A DNA stretch of 64,000 bases, from contig JAUIMC010000019.1 of NCBI GenBank assembly GCA_030433215.1, forward strand, positions 1-64,000. The letters run 5' to 3'. The position numbers and the translations under genes are program-made. The DNA is from Alphaproteobacteria bacterium. GTDB lineage: Bacteria; Pseudomonadota; Alphaproteobacteria; Caulobacterales; Parvularculaceae. Positions 33,943 through 44,370 of this stretch are shown piece after piece. Each line of letters opens with the position of its first letter. The first letter of the stretch is position 1. Below the pieces are notes generated by a model that had not been told where the DNA came from, made no database searches, and saw only the letters and a list, made by a program, of their open reading frames with translations.

Positions 33943-35580
33943 TCAGCGATAGTCGGTGGCCGTCGCCGGGAAAAGACCCGCCGGGGCCGACGCGTCCCGG
34001 CGCATCCAGATTTCCCAGAGCGCGGTGCGCTCGACCAGCTTGAACTGGGTGTAGAGCAGCGCTTCGGTCCGCCCTTTGGCCGCCGTCGTCTTGGGGTCCA
34101 TGTCAAGGCGCGGCACGAAAACGACGCTCGCGGCATTCGCGGCTGCGGGACCGTCGGCCCGGCAGTCCCGCTTTTCCGCAAGAACGCAGGCCGTATCGGC
34201 GCCGGTGAGAAACGCCACATCGAGGCCTTGCGCGGCGATCTTGCGCGCGCGCGCCGCCGCTTCGAGCAGCATGGCGGACTGGTCCACCGGGGTCAGCGCG
34301 AAAAACTCCCGCGCCTCGGGCGTCGAGAAGCGGCCCTCTTCCACCCATTTCGCAATGGTCGGCCCGCCCGGCTGCACGAGGGCGAGCTCGCTGCGGATAT
34401 TGGCCGGCGCTTCCTTCGCCGCCTGGTGTTGCAGGGAGAACTGCCCGGCCGCGTGAACCGCAACGGCGCCGGTCCAGAACAGCGACAGCGCGGCCGCGGT
34501 CAGGGCCGTCGCCACGCTCGCCCGGTCATGATCGCGGAAAAGCCCGTCGTAAAAAGGCGAGGACACGGAGAAACAGGCAAGCGCCGCCGCAAACGCAAAG
34601 ACCGGCAGGGCGTTCGCCCCGGCAAGCTTCGCCGCGATCACGCCGGCGGCCAACAGGGCCGCCGCCGCCGCCCAGTTTTTCCAGTGGGCGCGCCCGCCGA
34701 AAACCGCGCTTGAAAGAATGACCATCAGCGCGCCATAGGCGGCGCCGCCAAGCCCCATGGCGCTTTCCCCGCCTTTGAACAGCGCCTCAACACTCAACAT
34801 CTGCGGCGCGGCGCTCGCCCGCGCGAGATTGATCCCCGGCGCCAGGATTTCCATGAGCCCGGCGGCGAGCGCGAAAGCGATAAGAACGCTTGCATAGCGC
34901 CACAAGCCGGCGGCGCCGGTGAGAAACGGACAGGCCGACAAGAGAATGAAACCGATCAGCGCGAAGACAGGATTGAGCAGCCACAAGGCGGCGAGCATCA
35001 GCCCCGCCAGCGCGCCTTCCGCCCGCGCCCGGCCCGGACTGTCTTCGGCGGACGCCGTCAGGAAGGAAAGGCTGCAAACGAGAAAGATCGCAAGCCCGAG
35101 CTCCGGCGCGCCGGAAAACGGCGCGGCGACGAAACCGGCAAGCGCGGCGGCCGCAAGGGTCGCGAACACCGCCGGAAAACGGGTGACGGCCGTGAACGCA
35201 AAAGCATAAAGAACGAGCGCCGCGCCGATCGCCTTCGCGACGAGATGCACGCGCCCCGGAGCGTCGACGAACACATCGCCCGCCACCAGCAACAGAAGAT
35301 GGAACGGCGCGTCCTGCGCCGCGAGATCCGCCTCGCCCGCCATCACGGCCCGCGCCTCCGCGACCGGTCCGATCATGTCGACCGTCGGCGAGAGGCTGAG
35401 CAGCGCTGGCGACATCAAGGCCGCAAGCAGGAACAGCGAAGCCGCGCCGATCGACCACAAAAACACCCAGCCCGGCTCGCGCCAGGCGAAAAGGCGCATG
35501 GCCGCTGAGCGCGCTCTCGGCGCTCCGGCGCGCCAGGCGCATTCCGGCTGAGACTTGTCCTCGGCGGCGGTTGTATTCAT
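33943..35580 (-). CDS. Large membrane protein of unknown function
   Basis: The 545-residue protein has about 10 hydrophobic segments spread over residues 35-395 and a soluble C-terminal domain of about 150 residues with two cysteines ('TACVLAEKRDCRADG'). The layout (first helix, a loop with 'DMIGPVAEARAVMAGEADL', then many helices) recalls GT-C-type membrane proteins, but no clear motif is seen, so I do not assign a reaction. Start at ATG 35580, preceded by AAGG-like bases; an upstream ATG at 35601 is also in frame. The membrane part is Ala/Leu/Phe-rich, with no sign of damage. Confidence 0.7.
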   Translation of the reverse strand: MNTTAAEDKSQPECAWRAGAPRARSAAMRLFAWREPGWVFLWSIGAASLFLLAALMSPALLSLSPTVDMIGPVAEARAVMAGEADLAAQDAPFHLLLLVAGDVFVDAPGRVHLVAKAIGAALVLYAFAFTAVTRFPAVFATLAAAALAGFVAAPFSGAPELGLAIFLVCSLSFLTASAEDSPGRARAEGALAGLMLAALWLLNPVFALIGFILLSACPFLTGAAGLWRYASVLIAFALAAGLMEILAPGINLARASAAPQMLSVEALFKGGESAMGLGGAAYGALMVILSSAVFGGRAHWKNWAAAAALLAAGVIAAKLAGANALPVFAFAAALACFSVSSPFYDGLFRDHDRASVATALTAAALSLFWTGAVAVHAAGQFSLQHQAAKEAPANIRSELALVQPGGPTIAKWVEEGRFSTPEAREFFALTPVDQSAMLLEAAARARKIAAQGLDVAFLTGADTACVLAEKRDCRADGPAAANAASVVFVPRLDMDPKTTAAKGRTEALLYTQFKLVERTALWEIWMRRDASAPAGLFPATATDYR

Positions 35581-35746
35581 TTGAGACACCTTTGCGGCCA
35601 TCCTTCAGGGGCGTCCCGCCCGAAGCAGGACGCCGAAACCGGCATTGCAAGCCGCCTGCCGATCGCTCGCCTTAAACGGGAATTTCGGAAAAAGAAGCCG
35701 CGATTCCGGCTATGCCCCGTCGGCGGCGCTGCTATGGTCGGCGCCC

Positions 35747-36430
35747 ATGCGCACCCTGTTCCATATGCCGCTCGACCCCGCCTCGCGGGCGATCCGCCTC
35801 GCCATGGCGGAAAAAGGCCTGCCCGCGCAGCTCGTGGAAAAACGTCCCTGGGACGACGGGGACGGAACGCTCGCCTCCGTTAACCCCGCCGGCGCCGTGC
35901 CGGTGCTGATCGACGAACCGCCGACCGGCGGCGAGATCGCGGTTTCGCCGGCGAGCGCCATCATCGAATATCTCGAAGAGGCCTATACGAGCGAGCCGCT
36001 GCTGCCCTCGACCTCGGCGGGACGCGCCGAAACGCGGCGCCTGTGCGCCTGGTTTCTCGACAAGTTCGAAGCGGAAGTGAGCGTCTTCACCTTGCGCGAG
36101 CGGGTCGACAAAAGGCTGATGCGCCGCGGCCAGCCCGACTATGAACTCCTGAAAGCCGGCGCCGACGCGCTGGCCTGGCATCTCGATTACGCCGCCTGGC
36201 TTCTCGATCAGCGCCACTGGCTGGCGGGCGAAAAAATGACCGCCGCCGATATCGCCGCCGCCGCGCAATTGTCGGCGCTCGACTATATCGATTTCGTGCC
36301 CTGGGAAAAATTCCCGCCGGTCAAGGACTGGTATGCGCGCCTGAAATCGCGGCCCGCCATGCGCCCGATCCTCCGCGACCGCATCGACGGCCTGCCGCCG
36401 CCGGCTCATTACGACAATCCGGATTTTTAA
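35747..36430 (+). CDS. Glutathione S-transferase family protein
   Basis: The 227-residue protein has the two-domain GST layout. The thioredoxin-like half (residues 1-85) starts '[20 protein letters not shown]' and has the cis-Pro segment '[10 protein letters not shown]' and the '[12 protein letters not shown]' glutathione-binding end; the rest is helical with '[18 protein letters not shown]'. No catalytic Cys or Ser is obvious at the first helix. The stop overlaps the queG start as TAATG, so the two are probably co-translated. The substrate is unknown. Confidence 0.9.
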   Translation: MRTLFHMPLDPASRAIRLAMAEKGLPAQLVEKRPWDDGDGTLASVNPAGAVPVLIDEPPTGGEIAVSPASAIIEYLEEAYTSEPLLPSTSAGRAETRRLCAWFLDKFEAEVSVFTLRERVDKRLMRRGQPDYELLKAGADALAWHLDYAAWLLDQRHWLAGEKMTAADIAAAAQLSALDYIDFVPWEKFPPVKDWYARLKSRPAMRPILRDRIDGLPPPAHYDNPDF

Positions 36431-37554
36431 TGGCTGTGACGGCGGAAGATCTCGCCGCCCGCATCCGCGCGCTGGCCGGCGAGTGCGGTTTCGAGGCGGT
36501 CGGCTTTGCGCCCGCCGCGCTGCCGGAAAGCTTTCGCGAAAGGCTGATGCGGTTTCTGGCCCTCGGCCGCCATGGCGAGATGGGCTGGCTCGAGGCGCGC
36601 GCCGGCGAACGCGCGCATCCGCAGTCGCTCTGGCAGGACGCGAAATCCGTGATCATGCTCGGCATGAATTACGGGCCGGACAGCAACCCCATGGCGGCGC
36701 TCGACAACAAGACCGCCGGCGTCGTTTCCGTCTACGCCCAACATCGCGACTATCATGACGTCGTCAAAAAACGCCTGAAGCGCGTCGCCCGCGCCATCGC
36801 GGAAGAGACAGGCGCTGAGGTCAAAGTCTTCGTGGATACGGCGCCGGTGATGGAAAAACCCCTCGCCGCGCGCGCCGGGATCGGCTGGCAGGGAAAACAC
36901 ACCAATCTCGTCTCGCGCGACTTCGGCTCCTGGCTGTTTCTCGGGGCGATCTTTACGACGCTCGAGCTCGGCGCCGACGACGCCGAAAGCGATCATTGCG
37001 GCTCGTGCAGCAACTGCCTCGACATCTGTCCGACGGACGCCTTCCCCGCGCCCTATCAGCTCGATGCGACGCGGTGCATTTCCTATCTCACCATCGAACA
37101 TCAAGGTCCGATCCCGCGCGAATTCAGGGAGGCCATGGGCAACCGCATCTATGGCTGCGACGACTGCCTCGCCGTGTGTCCGTGGAACAAATTCGCGCAA
37201 AAGGCCGCCGAAACCGCCTTCCACGCCAGGGAGGATTTGCGCGCGCCGTCTTTGGACGAACTTGCCGCGCTTGACGACGCCGCGTTCCGGGCGAAATTTT
37301 CCGGCTCGCCCATCAAGCGCACGGGGCGCAACCGGTTCGTGCGCAACGTGCTGATCGCCATCGGCAATTCCGGCGATGACAGTCTCGCCGCCTGCGCGAA
37401 AGAGTTGCTGGAAGATGAAAGCCCGCTGGTGCGCGGCGCCGCGATCTGGGCGCTCGCCCGGTTGCGGCCCGAGGAGGTTCCGGCCGCGCGCGCGCATTAT
37501 GTCGACCGCGAAGCCGATCCGGACGTCAAGGCCGAGTGGGAAGCCGCCGGTTAG
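36430..37554 (+). CDS. queG: Epoxyqueuosine reductase QueG
   Basis: The 374-residue iron-sulfur and cobalamin enzyme performs the last step of queuosine synthesis in tRNA. Two [4Fe-4S] sets are visible: Cys190, 193, 196, 200 and Cys216, 243, 246, 250 ('[12 protein letters not shown]', '[11 protein letters not shown]'). The proton-donor Asp is probably Asp136 in 'VDTAPV'. The C-terminal 60 residues form a HEAT-like repeat end. The stop overlaps by 4 nt the stop of the convergent G8-domain gene. Confidence 0.96.
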   Translation: MAVTAEDLAARIRALAGECGFEAVGFAPAALPESFRERLMRFLALGRHGEMGWLEARAGERAHPQSLWQDAKSVIMLGMNYGPDSNPMAALDNKTAGVVSVYAQHRDYHDVVKKRLKRVARAIAEETGAEVKVFVDTAPVMEKPLAARAGIGWQGKHTNLVSRDFGSWLFLGAIFTTLELGADDAESDHCGSCSNCLDICPTDAFPAPYQLDATRCISYLTIEHQGPIPREFREAMGNRIYGCDDCLAVCPWNKFAQKAAETAFHAREDLRAPSLDELAALDDAAFRAKFSGSPIKRTGRNRFVRNVLIAIGNSGDDSLAACAKELLEDESPLVRGAAIWALARLRPEEVPAARAHYVDREADPDVKAEWEAAG

Positions 37555-40500
37555 ACTTCGACCGTGACGTGGCCCTTGTCGAACATGCCGTTGTCGTCCT
37601 CGACCCAGTACCAGAACTCGTCCGTGCCCGAGAAATTCGGATCCGGCGCATAGGTCACGGTGCCGTCGTCATTCAGGAAAACCTGACCATGGGTCGGCTG
37701 GATGATGCCGTCGACGCGCGTGCCGTCGCCATCGGGGTCGAAATCGTTCGCCAGGACGTCGATGATGACTTTCTCTTCAACGCCGGGCGCGGTTGCAAAG
37801 TCGTCGCCGGCGACCGGCGCGTTGCTGTCGCGATCGAGAATGCCGTTGAAGACCGGCGTGACGTCCTCGCCCCACACGGTGAGGCTTTTCTCCCAGGTCA
37901 CGAAGTGCGACATCTTTTCGACTTCGCCCGTCAGACGGTCGCTGAAATATTGTTCGACCTGGGTGACGATGGTGCCGTCGGGCAACTGCCAGTAGCCTTC
38001 GACAGGCACCGCGCCCCGGACAGACAGGAAGCTGATCTTGTCGGGGTCCCAGGTCGGCGACACCGGCGCCTCGCCGAGGCTGTCGGTTTTCGTGCCGCTC
38101 AGGATGAAATAATCCCCGCCCGTGTCGGGCACCTCCCAGATGCCGTCATAATCCGTATCCAGCACCAGCTCGCCGCCATGAATGTCGGCGCTGGACAGGA
38201 TGGTGTCTTGCGACGGATCGTAGGTCGGCATGTCAACGCCGTTGTTCTGGAACTCGACGTCGATGAAGAAGTAATTCCACTCATCCGTAAAGGTCGCATC
38301 CATGCCGGTGCGGTCCTTGGAGTAATAGATGCCTTCGGAGAAGCCGTCGACGATGGCGCCGTTCACGACCGTATCGAACACCGAATTCTGGAACTCGATG
38401 CCGCGGTGACCGAGCACGCCGCCGCCCTTGCCGGAAGAGGCGAGCACGTCGATGTTTTCAAGCGTGTAGTGACCCGTATATTGGAGTTGCAGGCCGTTCG
38501 AGACTTCCCAGGCGGTGAAGTCCTTCAGCACCGTGCGGTCGTCATGATGCTGTTTCGAGTTCGACTTGACGACCTGCGCGCCGAGATGAACCGCGATCGC
38601 CTCGTTTCCTTCGAACTGCGAGATCGAGGGCAGCGAGATGCGCACCGTATCCGCATAATGAAGGGTTTCGGGAAGATCGGCGTTCTCGGTCAGCACATGG
38701 ATCGTCTGGCCGGCGCCGCGGGTCATGTAGACAAAGCCCTGCCCGCCCGGCGAACCCGCCGCGACGTTATCGATCGCATCCACAAGGCGGCCCTGGAACC
38801 AGAAATTGACGCCGGTCCGCGCCAGGTCGAAGGCGATGACGTCTTCATGGAATTTCGTGCCGCCCGCCGTGCCGACGGTCTTGATGGAAATGTTGTGCAC
38901 CCAGCGTCCGATTTCATTGCCGGTCTCGGCGACAAAGCCCGCGCCCCAGGTGTTGTAGGCTGCGTTGTCCGCGAGGATCGCATTGGAATCGTGGTGGACA
39001 TACCCCCAGCCCGGAGATCCCCAGACGGAGTTGCCCACAATCATCGCCGGATTGTCGGCGTCGTCGACGCCGACGCGATGCAGGTGCAGCGCATAGCGCG
39101 CTTTGATGTTGGAATCGCTTTCGACGTTATCGAGCGATTCCACATCGACCGCGCGTTGCGATTTGTCGGTCCGGCCAAGATCCGCGAATTCGGCGTAACG
39201 CACATCGATGGTGTCCGACATCATGAACATCACATGACCGCGCTGATGGGCGGGCAGATCGTCGGCGTTTTCGGTCTGGACGCGAATATTGCGCGTATAG
39301 TTCGCCACATAGGCCTTGAGATCGGAGCGCGCGCCTTCATGGTCATATTCCAGCGGCCGGTCGAAATGGATCACATTGCCGCTGATGCCGGTGATGACCA
39401 GCTCTTCGTCTTCGGTTTCGCTGAAGGTCGGCTCGCCGCTGGTGTGGCCGGTGGATTCGGTAAGATGCGTGCCGGTCAAGACCAGCGTGTCGCCGACGCG
39501 CCAGCCCTCGGGAACGCTTTCCAGGGTGATCGAGGTGTCTCCGGCCATGGGATCGGCCGCCACTTTCAGGAACGTGTCCTTGTAGGCGCCGTGAATTTCG
39601 ACTTCGCCGTTGCTGATGATGCCGCGGGAGACAAGCGACGTGTCCCACTCGACGTCGATCGGCCCGTTATCGGCGATCTGGATGACCGTCTGGACATTCG
39701 CGTTCACAGGATTGTCGGCGGTGCCGATGGTCAGGCGTCCCGTGGGCGCGACGACCAGCGTGTCGACTTCCATGAAAGTGTCCTGGTCGGTCGCGAAATC
39801 CAGCGTGCCGTCAACGCGAACCGTGAACAGGGAGACAGGGCTTTCGCCGTCATACAGAACTTCGATCCCGTCCGGGATCAGCACGCGCGCGCCTTCGCCG
39901 GGAATTTCGCCGCCAGCCCAGGTATTGGGATCGAACCACGATCCGTTGTTGACGGCGACGTGAGTCGACTCGCTGACCGGCACCAGCTCCATGACGGCCA
40001 TGTGCATGCCATGAACGCCGTGATCCATGCCGCCATGATCCATCATCGGACCGACATGCAGCTCCACGCCCGCCTGGCTGAGATTGCCGTTGCTGTCGCG
40101 AACCTCGTAAAAGAAATTCGCCACGCCCTGATAATCGAGATCCGGCGTGAACTGGACGAGCCCGTCGATCAGCGTGACCTCGCCATGGGTCGCGCCGAAA
40201 ACGCGCACAATCTCCAGCGTCGTCCCATCCGCCTTGCGGTCATTGGCCAGCAGGTCGTTCGGCGAAATGAACAGTTCGGAATTGGTGTCGGCGTGAAAGC
40301 CGGTGTCATGCTCGGCTTCCACGGAGGCCGGCGGCGCGACCGGCGCGCCGGTTCCGCCGGGCGCGGGCGGCGGAGCGCCGTCCGGATCGGCGAGCGCGCC
40401 GTCTTCCCCGCCCAGCGTCAGGCAGCCTTCCGTCGCCAGGAGCGGCGCCAGGAGACCGGCCTGGGAGAGCCGTTGTTTGATGTTAGGCTTGCCTGCGCCA

Positions 40501-40610
40501 CGGCGATGACGTTTCTTCGCCGTACGCAACAGCCCATGATTTGCTGCATCCACAAGATCCGTAAAATCGCCGGCGAATCGGGACTCTCGGAAACCAGGAT
40601 CGACACTCAT
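37551..40610 (-). CDS. G8-domain surface protein with cadherin-like domains
   Basis: The 1,019-residue protein contains a G8 domain (about 215-345; '[18 protein letters not shown]' with evenly spaced glycines), the fold also found in CEMIP and TMEM2. Then comes a long right-handed beta-helix-like region (about 460-800) with many 'N...I...V' rungs. Cadherin/Big_9-like domains lie at about 97-187 and at the C-terminus (about 930-1019). A short hydrophobic segment (about 50-68, ending 'LATEGC') may be a lipoprotein or unusual export signal. Its role is not known; carbohydrate or hyaluronan-like binding is an inference from the eukaryotic relatives. It lies beside the exopolysaccharide locus. Confidence 0.7.
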   Translation of the reverse strand: MSVDPGFRESRFAGDFTDLVDAANHGLLRTAKKRHRRGAGKPNIKQRLSQAGLLAPLLATEGCLTLGGEDGALADPDGAPPPAPGGTGAPVAPPASVEAEHDTGFHADTNSELFISPNDLLANDRKADGTTLEIVRVFGATHGEVTLIDGLVQFTPDLDYQGVANFFYEVRDSNGNLSQAGVELHVGPMMDHGGMDHGVHGMHMAVMELVPVSESTHVAVNNGSWFDPNTWAGGEIPGEGARVLIPDGIEVLYDGESPVSLFTVRVDGTLDFATDQDTFMEVDTLVVAPTGRLTIGTADNPVNANVQTVIQIADNGPIDVEWDTSLVSRGIISNGEVEIHGAYKDTFLKVAADPMAGDTSITLESVPEGWRVGDTLVLTGTHLTESTGHTSGEPTFSETEDEELVITGISGNVIHFDRPLEYDHEGARSDLKAYVANYTRNIRVQTENADDLPAHQRGHVMFMMSDTIDVRYAEFADLGRTDKSQRAVDVESLDNVESDSNIKARYALHLHRVGVDDADNPAMIVGNSVWGSPGWGYVHHDSNAILADNAAYNTWGAGFVAETGNEIGRWVHNISIKTVGTAGGTKFHEDVIAFDLARTGVNFWFQGRLVDAIDNVAAGSPGGQGFVYMTRGAGQTIHVLTENADLPETLHYADTVRISLPSISQFEGNEAIAVHLGAQVVKSNSKQHHDDRTVLKDFTAWEVSNGLQLQYTGHYTLENIDVLASSGKGGGVLGHRGIEFQNSVFDTVVNGAIVDGFSEGIYYSKDRTGMDATFTDEWNYFFIDVEFQNNGVDMPTYDPSQDTILSSADIHGGELVLDTDYDGIWEVPDTGGDYFILSGTKTDSLGEAPVSPTWDPDKISFLSVRGAVPVEGYWQLPDGTIVTQVEQYFSDRLTGEVEKMSHFVTWEKSLTVWGEDVTPVFNGILDRDSNAPVAGDDFATAPGVEEKVIIDVLANDFDPDGDGTRVDGIIQPTHGQVFLNDDGTVTYAPDPNFSGTDEFWYWVEDDNGMFDKGHVTVEV

Positions 40611-40888
40611 AGCGGGTCCTATATGCAAACAAAACTGACGCAACGAAAGCGCCACCCTAGCGGAGCTTGGGCAAAAGCTTCATTGACCGTTTTGTTAGAA
40701 TTGAATTCTTTTTGGGGAATTCACTGGGGTATGGAGAGCATTACCCAGAGTTAATCGCTAACATAGGGAACTCTGTGTTTTTCGATTTCGGCCTGAGTAA
40801 TAACGCCGATTCTCTTAACAATCGTTTCTTCCCGGTTAATCCCGGCACGTCGTAACGCGCACTCATGCGCATTGATTGCGCGAATCGA

Positions 40889-42121
40889 TTATCCGTTTTC
40901 TCCGCCCGAATCACCTTGCGCATCGCCGCGGGTCGGCGTCCAGGATTTCGCGCTCTTGCGTCCGCGCGCGCCGAACACGGACGCTTTCGACGCCGCCAGC
41001 GCGAACAGCCCGCCGAGTGATTCGGACGGCAGCGCCTCGCGTCCGAAACGCCGCCAGCCCGCGACGATCGCCGCCGCCGCGATCACAAGCGCAATGAGCG
41101 ACAAACCGAAAAGACTCCACGCGCCCGCGGCGACGCCCGCCACAAATCCGGCGGCGCCAAGCGCAAGCAACGCCGCGACGAAAACCGTCAGTGGCGGGAT
41201 CATCAGATCAAGCGCGGCGCCGATTTGCGCGGGTCTTCCTTTCGCCACGCCCTCAACAAACGCCGCCAGGCCGGCGCGCGCGGAAAAGCGCAGGGAGCCG
41301 ATAGACCAGCGCGCGGCCTGACGCGTCAGCGCCGCCTCTTGCGCGGGAAACTCGCTGGTGACAAGCGCGTCGCTGACAAGCATGGGCGGCGCGCCGTTGC
41401 GGATAAGAGTCATGGTCAGCGCGAGGTCTTCGACAATTTCGCCAGAGGCAAGATCAAGCTCCGCAAGCGCACGCCATGGCGCGGCGAAGCCCGCGCCCGT
41501 GAAACGCGTCACGTCAAAAAGTTTCTGCAACCCGCGCATGCGCGCATTGTTCATGAAAGCCCAGGCGAATTCCGAAGCCTTAAGACGCGGTCCGGCTCCC
41601 GCCGGCGCTTTCATCAGGTACAGCGCTTGCGCGGGCCGGTCCGCAGCCTGCGCCGCGGCCGCAACGCGCTGCAAGGCGCCCGGCGCGAAAAAGCAGTCCG
41701 CATCAGTGAAAACCACCATCGGCGGCGGCGAGCGCCGCAAATGATCGAGCGCGAATTGAAGCGCATAGCCCTTGCCGCGCCGCGAGAGATCGTTGCGTTC
41801 GAGAACCTCGGCGCCGGCGGCGCGCGCAATGTCGGCGGTCTGGTCGGCGCAATTGTCGGCGACGACCAGCATCCGGTCTTCGGGGCGCAACCCGGCGCGC
41901 ACATTTTCAAGCACCGGCGCGATCGTTCCGGCTTCATTATGGGCTGGAATAACGACCACAAACGCCGGCGCCGCAGCGCCCGCGGGAAGGTCTTCACCCC
42001 CGCCTTTTTCTTCCTGCGCGCGCGCGCCCAGAGCGGCGGCGATTTCAAGCGCCAGGAAAAACGACAGCGCCAACCCCGCAAGGACGAACGGCGCGAGCAA
42101 CAGATGGATCAGCAAAGTCAT
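40889..42121 (-). CDS. Family 2 glycosyltransferase, membrane-anchored
   Basis: The 410-residue enzyme has an N-terminal membrane segment (about 5-30), a GT2 domain and two or three C-terminal membrane segments (about 315-370). The GT2 signatures are clear: 'VVVIPAHNEAGTI' (55-67), the DAD metal motif (140-142), 'EIVEDLALTMTL' and 'RQAARWSIGS' (a QxxRW-like end). It probably adds a sugar to the exopolysaccharide. The ATG at 42121 overlaps the upstream stop as ATGA, which couples it to the fusion ATPase. The sugar donor cannot be told from the sequence. Confidence 0.9.
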   Translation of the reverse strand: MTLLIHLLLAPFVLAGLALSFFLALEIAAALGARAQEEKGGGEDLPAGAAAPAFVVVIPAHNEAGTIAPVLENVRAGLRPEDRMLVVADNCADQTADIARAAGAEVLERNDLSRRGKGYALQFALDHLRRSPPPMVVFTDADCFFAPGALQRVAAAAQAADRPAQALYLMKAPAGAGPRLKASEFAWAFMNNARMRGLQKLFDVTRFTGAGFAAPWRALAELDLASGEIVEDLALTMTLIRNGAPPMLVSDALVTSEFPAQEAALTRQAARWSIGSLRFSARAGLAAFVEGVAKGRPAQIGAALDLMIPPLTVFVAALLALGAAGFVAGVAAGAWSLFGLSLIALVIAAAAIVAGWRRFGREALPSESLGGLFALAASKASVFGARGRKSAKSWTPTRGDAQGDSGGENG

Positions 42122-44301
42122 CGCGCCGGACGGTCGCCGCCGAACCAGAAGCGCAACACGCCGAGCGCTTCGGGAAACCGCCCCAGCACCGCGCCGAACG
42201 CTTCGCCCCAGGACGCCATCCGGAACGGCCCGCGCGCCAGAAGACTCGCAAGTATTTTGAGGGCGTATAGACCGGCGCCGGCGGCGAGCACGCCTGCGGC
42301 CACCAGCGGCGCCTGCATCATCGGAGCGAGACGCGACGCGACCAAGGCGCCGAGACCGGCGGAGGCGAGAATGAGAATAGGCAGGACAAGCCCCCAGAGA
42401 ATTGCGCTGAAGGTGCGCGCGACGCCGTGCCGCTCGGGCGGACCGCCATGCAGCGACATGGCGTAGGCGTTGTCGAAACCGCGCAGGATTGAGCGCGCCC
42501 ACCAGCCGCGCCGGACGCGCTGGGCGTTCACGGCCATATCCGCTTCGAGCCGCCAGATATGAGACCCGCGGCGGCGCTGACGGATGCAAAGATCGTCCAT
42601 CTCACAAGAGAGAAGATCGCCGCGAAATCCGCCGGCCGCCTCGAAGGCGTCGGCCCGCACAAAGGCGCCGGCGCCGACAACGGTGACGATTTCGCCCGCC
42701 GCATCGCGCAGGCGCTGTTCGGCGAGCGTCGGGAAAGACAACAGCTCCCCCTTGCCGTTGCGCATCCGCCCGTCAATGACGGCGACTTCCGGCCGGCGCT
42801 GCATGAAATTTTCCGCCGCTGTCAGCCAGTCCGGATCGAGCGCCGCGCCGGCCTCGATAAACTGGACGTAATCGATATCCGGGACGAGCTTCTTCAATTG
42901 CCTGTAGCCGGCGTTTTTCGCGCGGCCGCCGGTGACCAGCCCCTTGCCCGACTCGACAATTTCAGCGCCCGCCTTGCGCGCTTCGGCCGCCGCGTCGTTC
43001 ATGGGCGCCATGGGCACGAACACCGCCGCGCGCCCCTCCCCGACGGACCGCAGCGATGCTTCCGGCGAGACCCGCGGATCGACGCCGATGACGACAACGC
43101 CGGTAACCGGCGGCGACGCGGGCTGAGGTGAAGCGGACTCGGGCGCGGCGGCGAACGCCGCCGGACGATGCGGCTCGGACCGCCCCGCCGGCGCCTCATA
43201 GGCGTGCGGCTCATAGTCGGGTTCATAGGCCGGCGCGGACGGCGCAAAGGCTTCCGGCGCAGAGAGATCGTTCGTCGCCGGCATCAGCCGCGCCCTGACA
43301 TCGGCGCGCACGCCCGCGCGTCTTTCCTCGGGCGTCGCGGCGGGCGCATAGCCGTCATAACCGTCCCCGCCCCGCGACGGTCCCGGCAGGCGTTCCGAAC
43401 GGCCTTGCTCCGCGACGAACGCATCCGGTCCGTCCTCGCGGTCTTCGTTGGACGCAATCGGCGGCACGCTCGGCTCGTTGGCGGCGATGCCGAAAACGCC
43501 ATAGGCTTTCTTGTCGCGCACGACGCTGCGGATCGTCTCGACGCCGACGACGAGGTCTTCCGCGGAAAACGCATAGACAAGCGCCGTGTCGGCGATGATG
43601 TTGATGACGCGCGGCACGCCGCGAGACTGTTCCGCAATCTGATCAATCGCGCGCTCGGTGAACACCCGGCGCCGGCAGCCGGCGATCGACAGGCGCGTCT
43701 CGATATAAGAGTGAACTTCATCGCGGCTGAGCGGCGTTAAGTGAAAATCAGAGCCGATGCGCTGGGAAAGCTGCACGAGCTCAGGCCGGTTGAGAACATC
43801 TTTCAGCTCCGGCTGGCCGACCAGGATCAATTGCAGGAGCTGGTCCTTGCCGGCGTTGATATTGGAAAGGAGGCGCAGCTCTTCCAGCATGTCCATGGAC
43901 AGGTTCTGCGCTTCGTCGATAATCAGGACGACGCGCTTGCCCTTGGCGTATTCGCTGATGAAAAAGCTCTGGAGCTGGGAGAACAGGGCGACGTGATTGC
44001 CCTCGGTGAAAGGCTGGCCGAAGCCCATCAGCACCCAGCTCAGAAGGTCGCCGCGCCCCTCCTGGATGTTGGAGAGGAGCGCGACCGTATGGGTGTCGGA
44101 AAGCTGATCGAGCAGCCGGTGGATAAGGGTGGTCTTGCCGCACCCGACCTCGCCGGTGATCACCGAGATCCCGGCATAGTTCAGGACGCCGTATTCCAGC
44201 ATGGCGTAGGCGAGCCGGTGGGTCCGCCCCCAATAAAGGAAGGACGGATCCGGCTGAATTGAAAACGGTTTTTCCGCTAGGCCGAAAAACTGCTCATACA
44301 T
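42118..44301 (-). CDS. ExeA-like (XrtA-associated) ATPase fused to a GT2-like membrane domain
   Basis: The 727-residue protein starts with the AAA+ ATPase found in exosortase loci: Walker A GEVGCGKT (50-57), Walker B 'VVLIIDEAQN' (about 124-133) and 'LVGQPELKDVL'. After a low-complexity Pro/Ala/Glu linker (about 285-390), a GT2-like domain follows ('GRAKNAGYRQLKK', 'FEAAGGFRGDLLSCEMDDL'), ending with two or three membrane segments (about 632-700). At the DxD position the sequence is 'FIEAGAALDPDW' (near 482), so the metal site is altered. The combination is unusual; normally the ATPase ends near residue 300. The GT half may be regulatory or inactive. Confidence 0.85.
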   Translation of the reverse strand: MYEQFFGLAEKPFSIQPDPSFLYWGRTHRLAYAMLEYGVLNYAGISVITGEVGCGKTTLIHRLLDQLSDTHTVALLSNIQEGRGDLLSWVLMGFGQPFTEGNHVALFSQLQSFFISEYAKGKRVVLIIDEAQNLSMDMLEELRLLSNINAGKDQLLQLILVGQPELKDVLNRPELVQLSQRIGSDFHLTPLSRDEVHSYIETRLSIAGCRRRVFTERAIDQIAEQSRGVPRVINIIADTALVYAFSAEDLVVGVETIRSVVRDKKAYGVFGIAANEPSVPPIASNEDREDGPDAFVAEQGRSERLPGPSRGGDGYDGYAPAATPEERRAGVRADVRARLMPATNDLSAPEAFAPSAPAYEPDYEPHAYEAPAGRSEPHRPAAFAAAPESASPQPASPPVTGVVVIGVDPRVSPEASLRSVGEGRAAVFVPMAPMNDAAAEARKAGAEIVESGKGLVTGGRAKNAGYRQLKKLVPDIDYVQFIEAGAALDPDWLTAAENFMQRRPEVAVIDGRMRNGKGELLSFPTLAEQRLRDAAGEIVTVVGAGAFVRADAFEAAGGFRGDLLSCEMDDLCIRQRRRGSHIWRLEADMAVNAQRVRRGWWARSILRGFDNAYAMSLHGGPPERHGVARTFSAILWGLVLPILILASAGLGALVASRLAPMMQAPLVAAGVLAAGAGLYALKILASLLARGPFRMASWGEAFGAVLGRFPEALGVLRFWFGGDRPAR

Positions 44302-44370
44302 TCGTTCAACGCGTCCAATCGGCGCGGGCGGCGCTACATCGTAAACGGACTATTCCGCGCCTTCTGGCCG

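Noticed and set aside
37536-40754. A 1,072-codon open frame on the plus strand
   Set aside because: It is antisense to the G8-domain gene, whose translation has clear domains; the plus frame is His/Arg/Asp-rich without homology.
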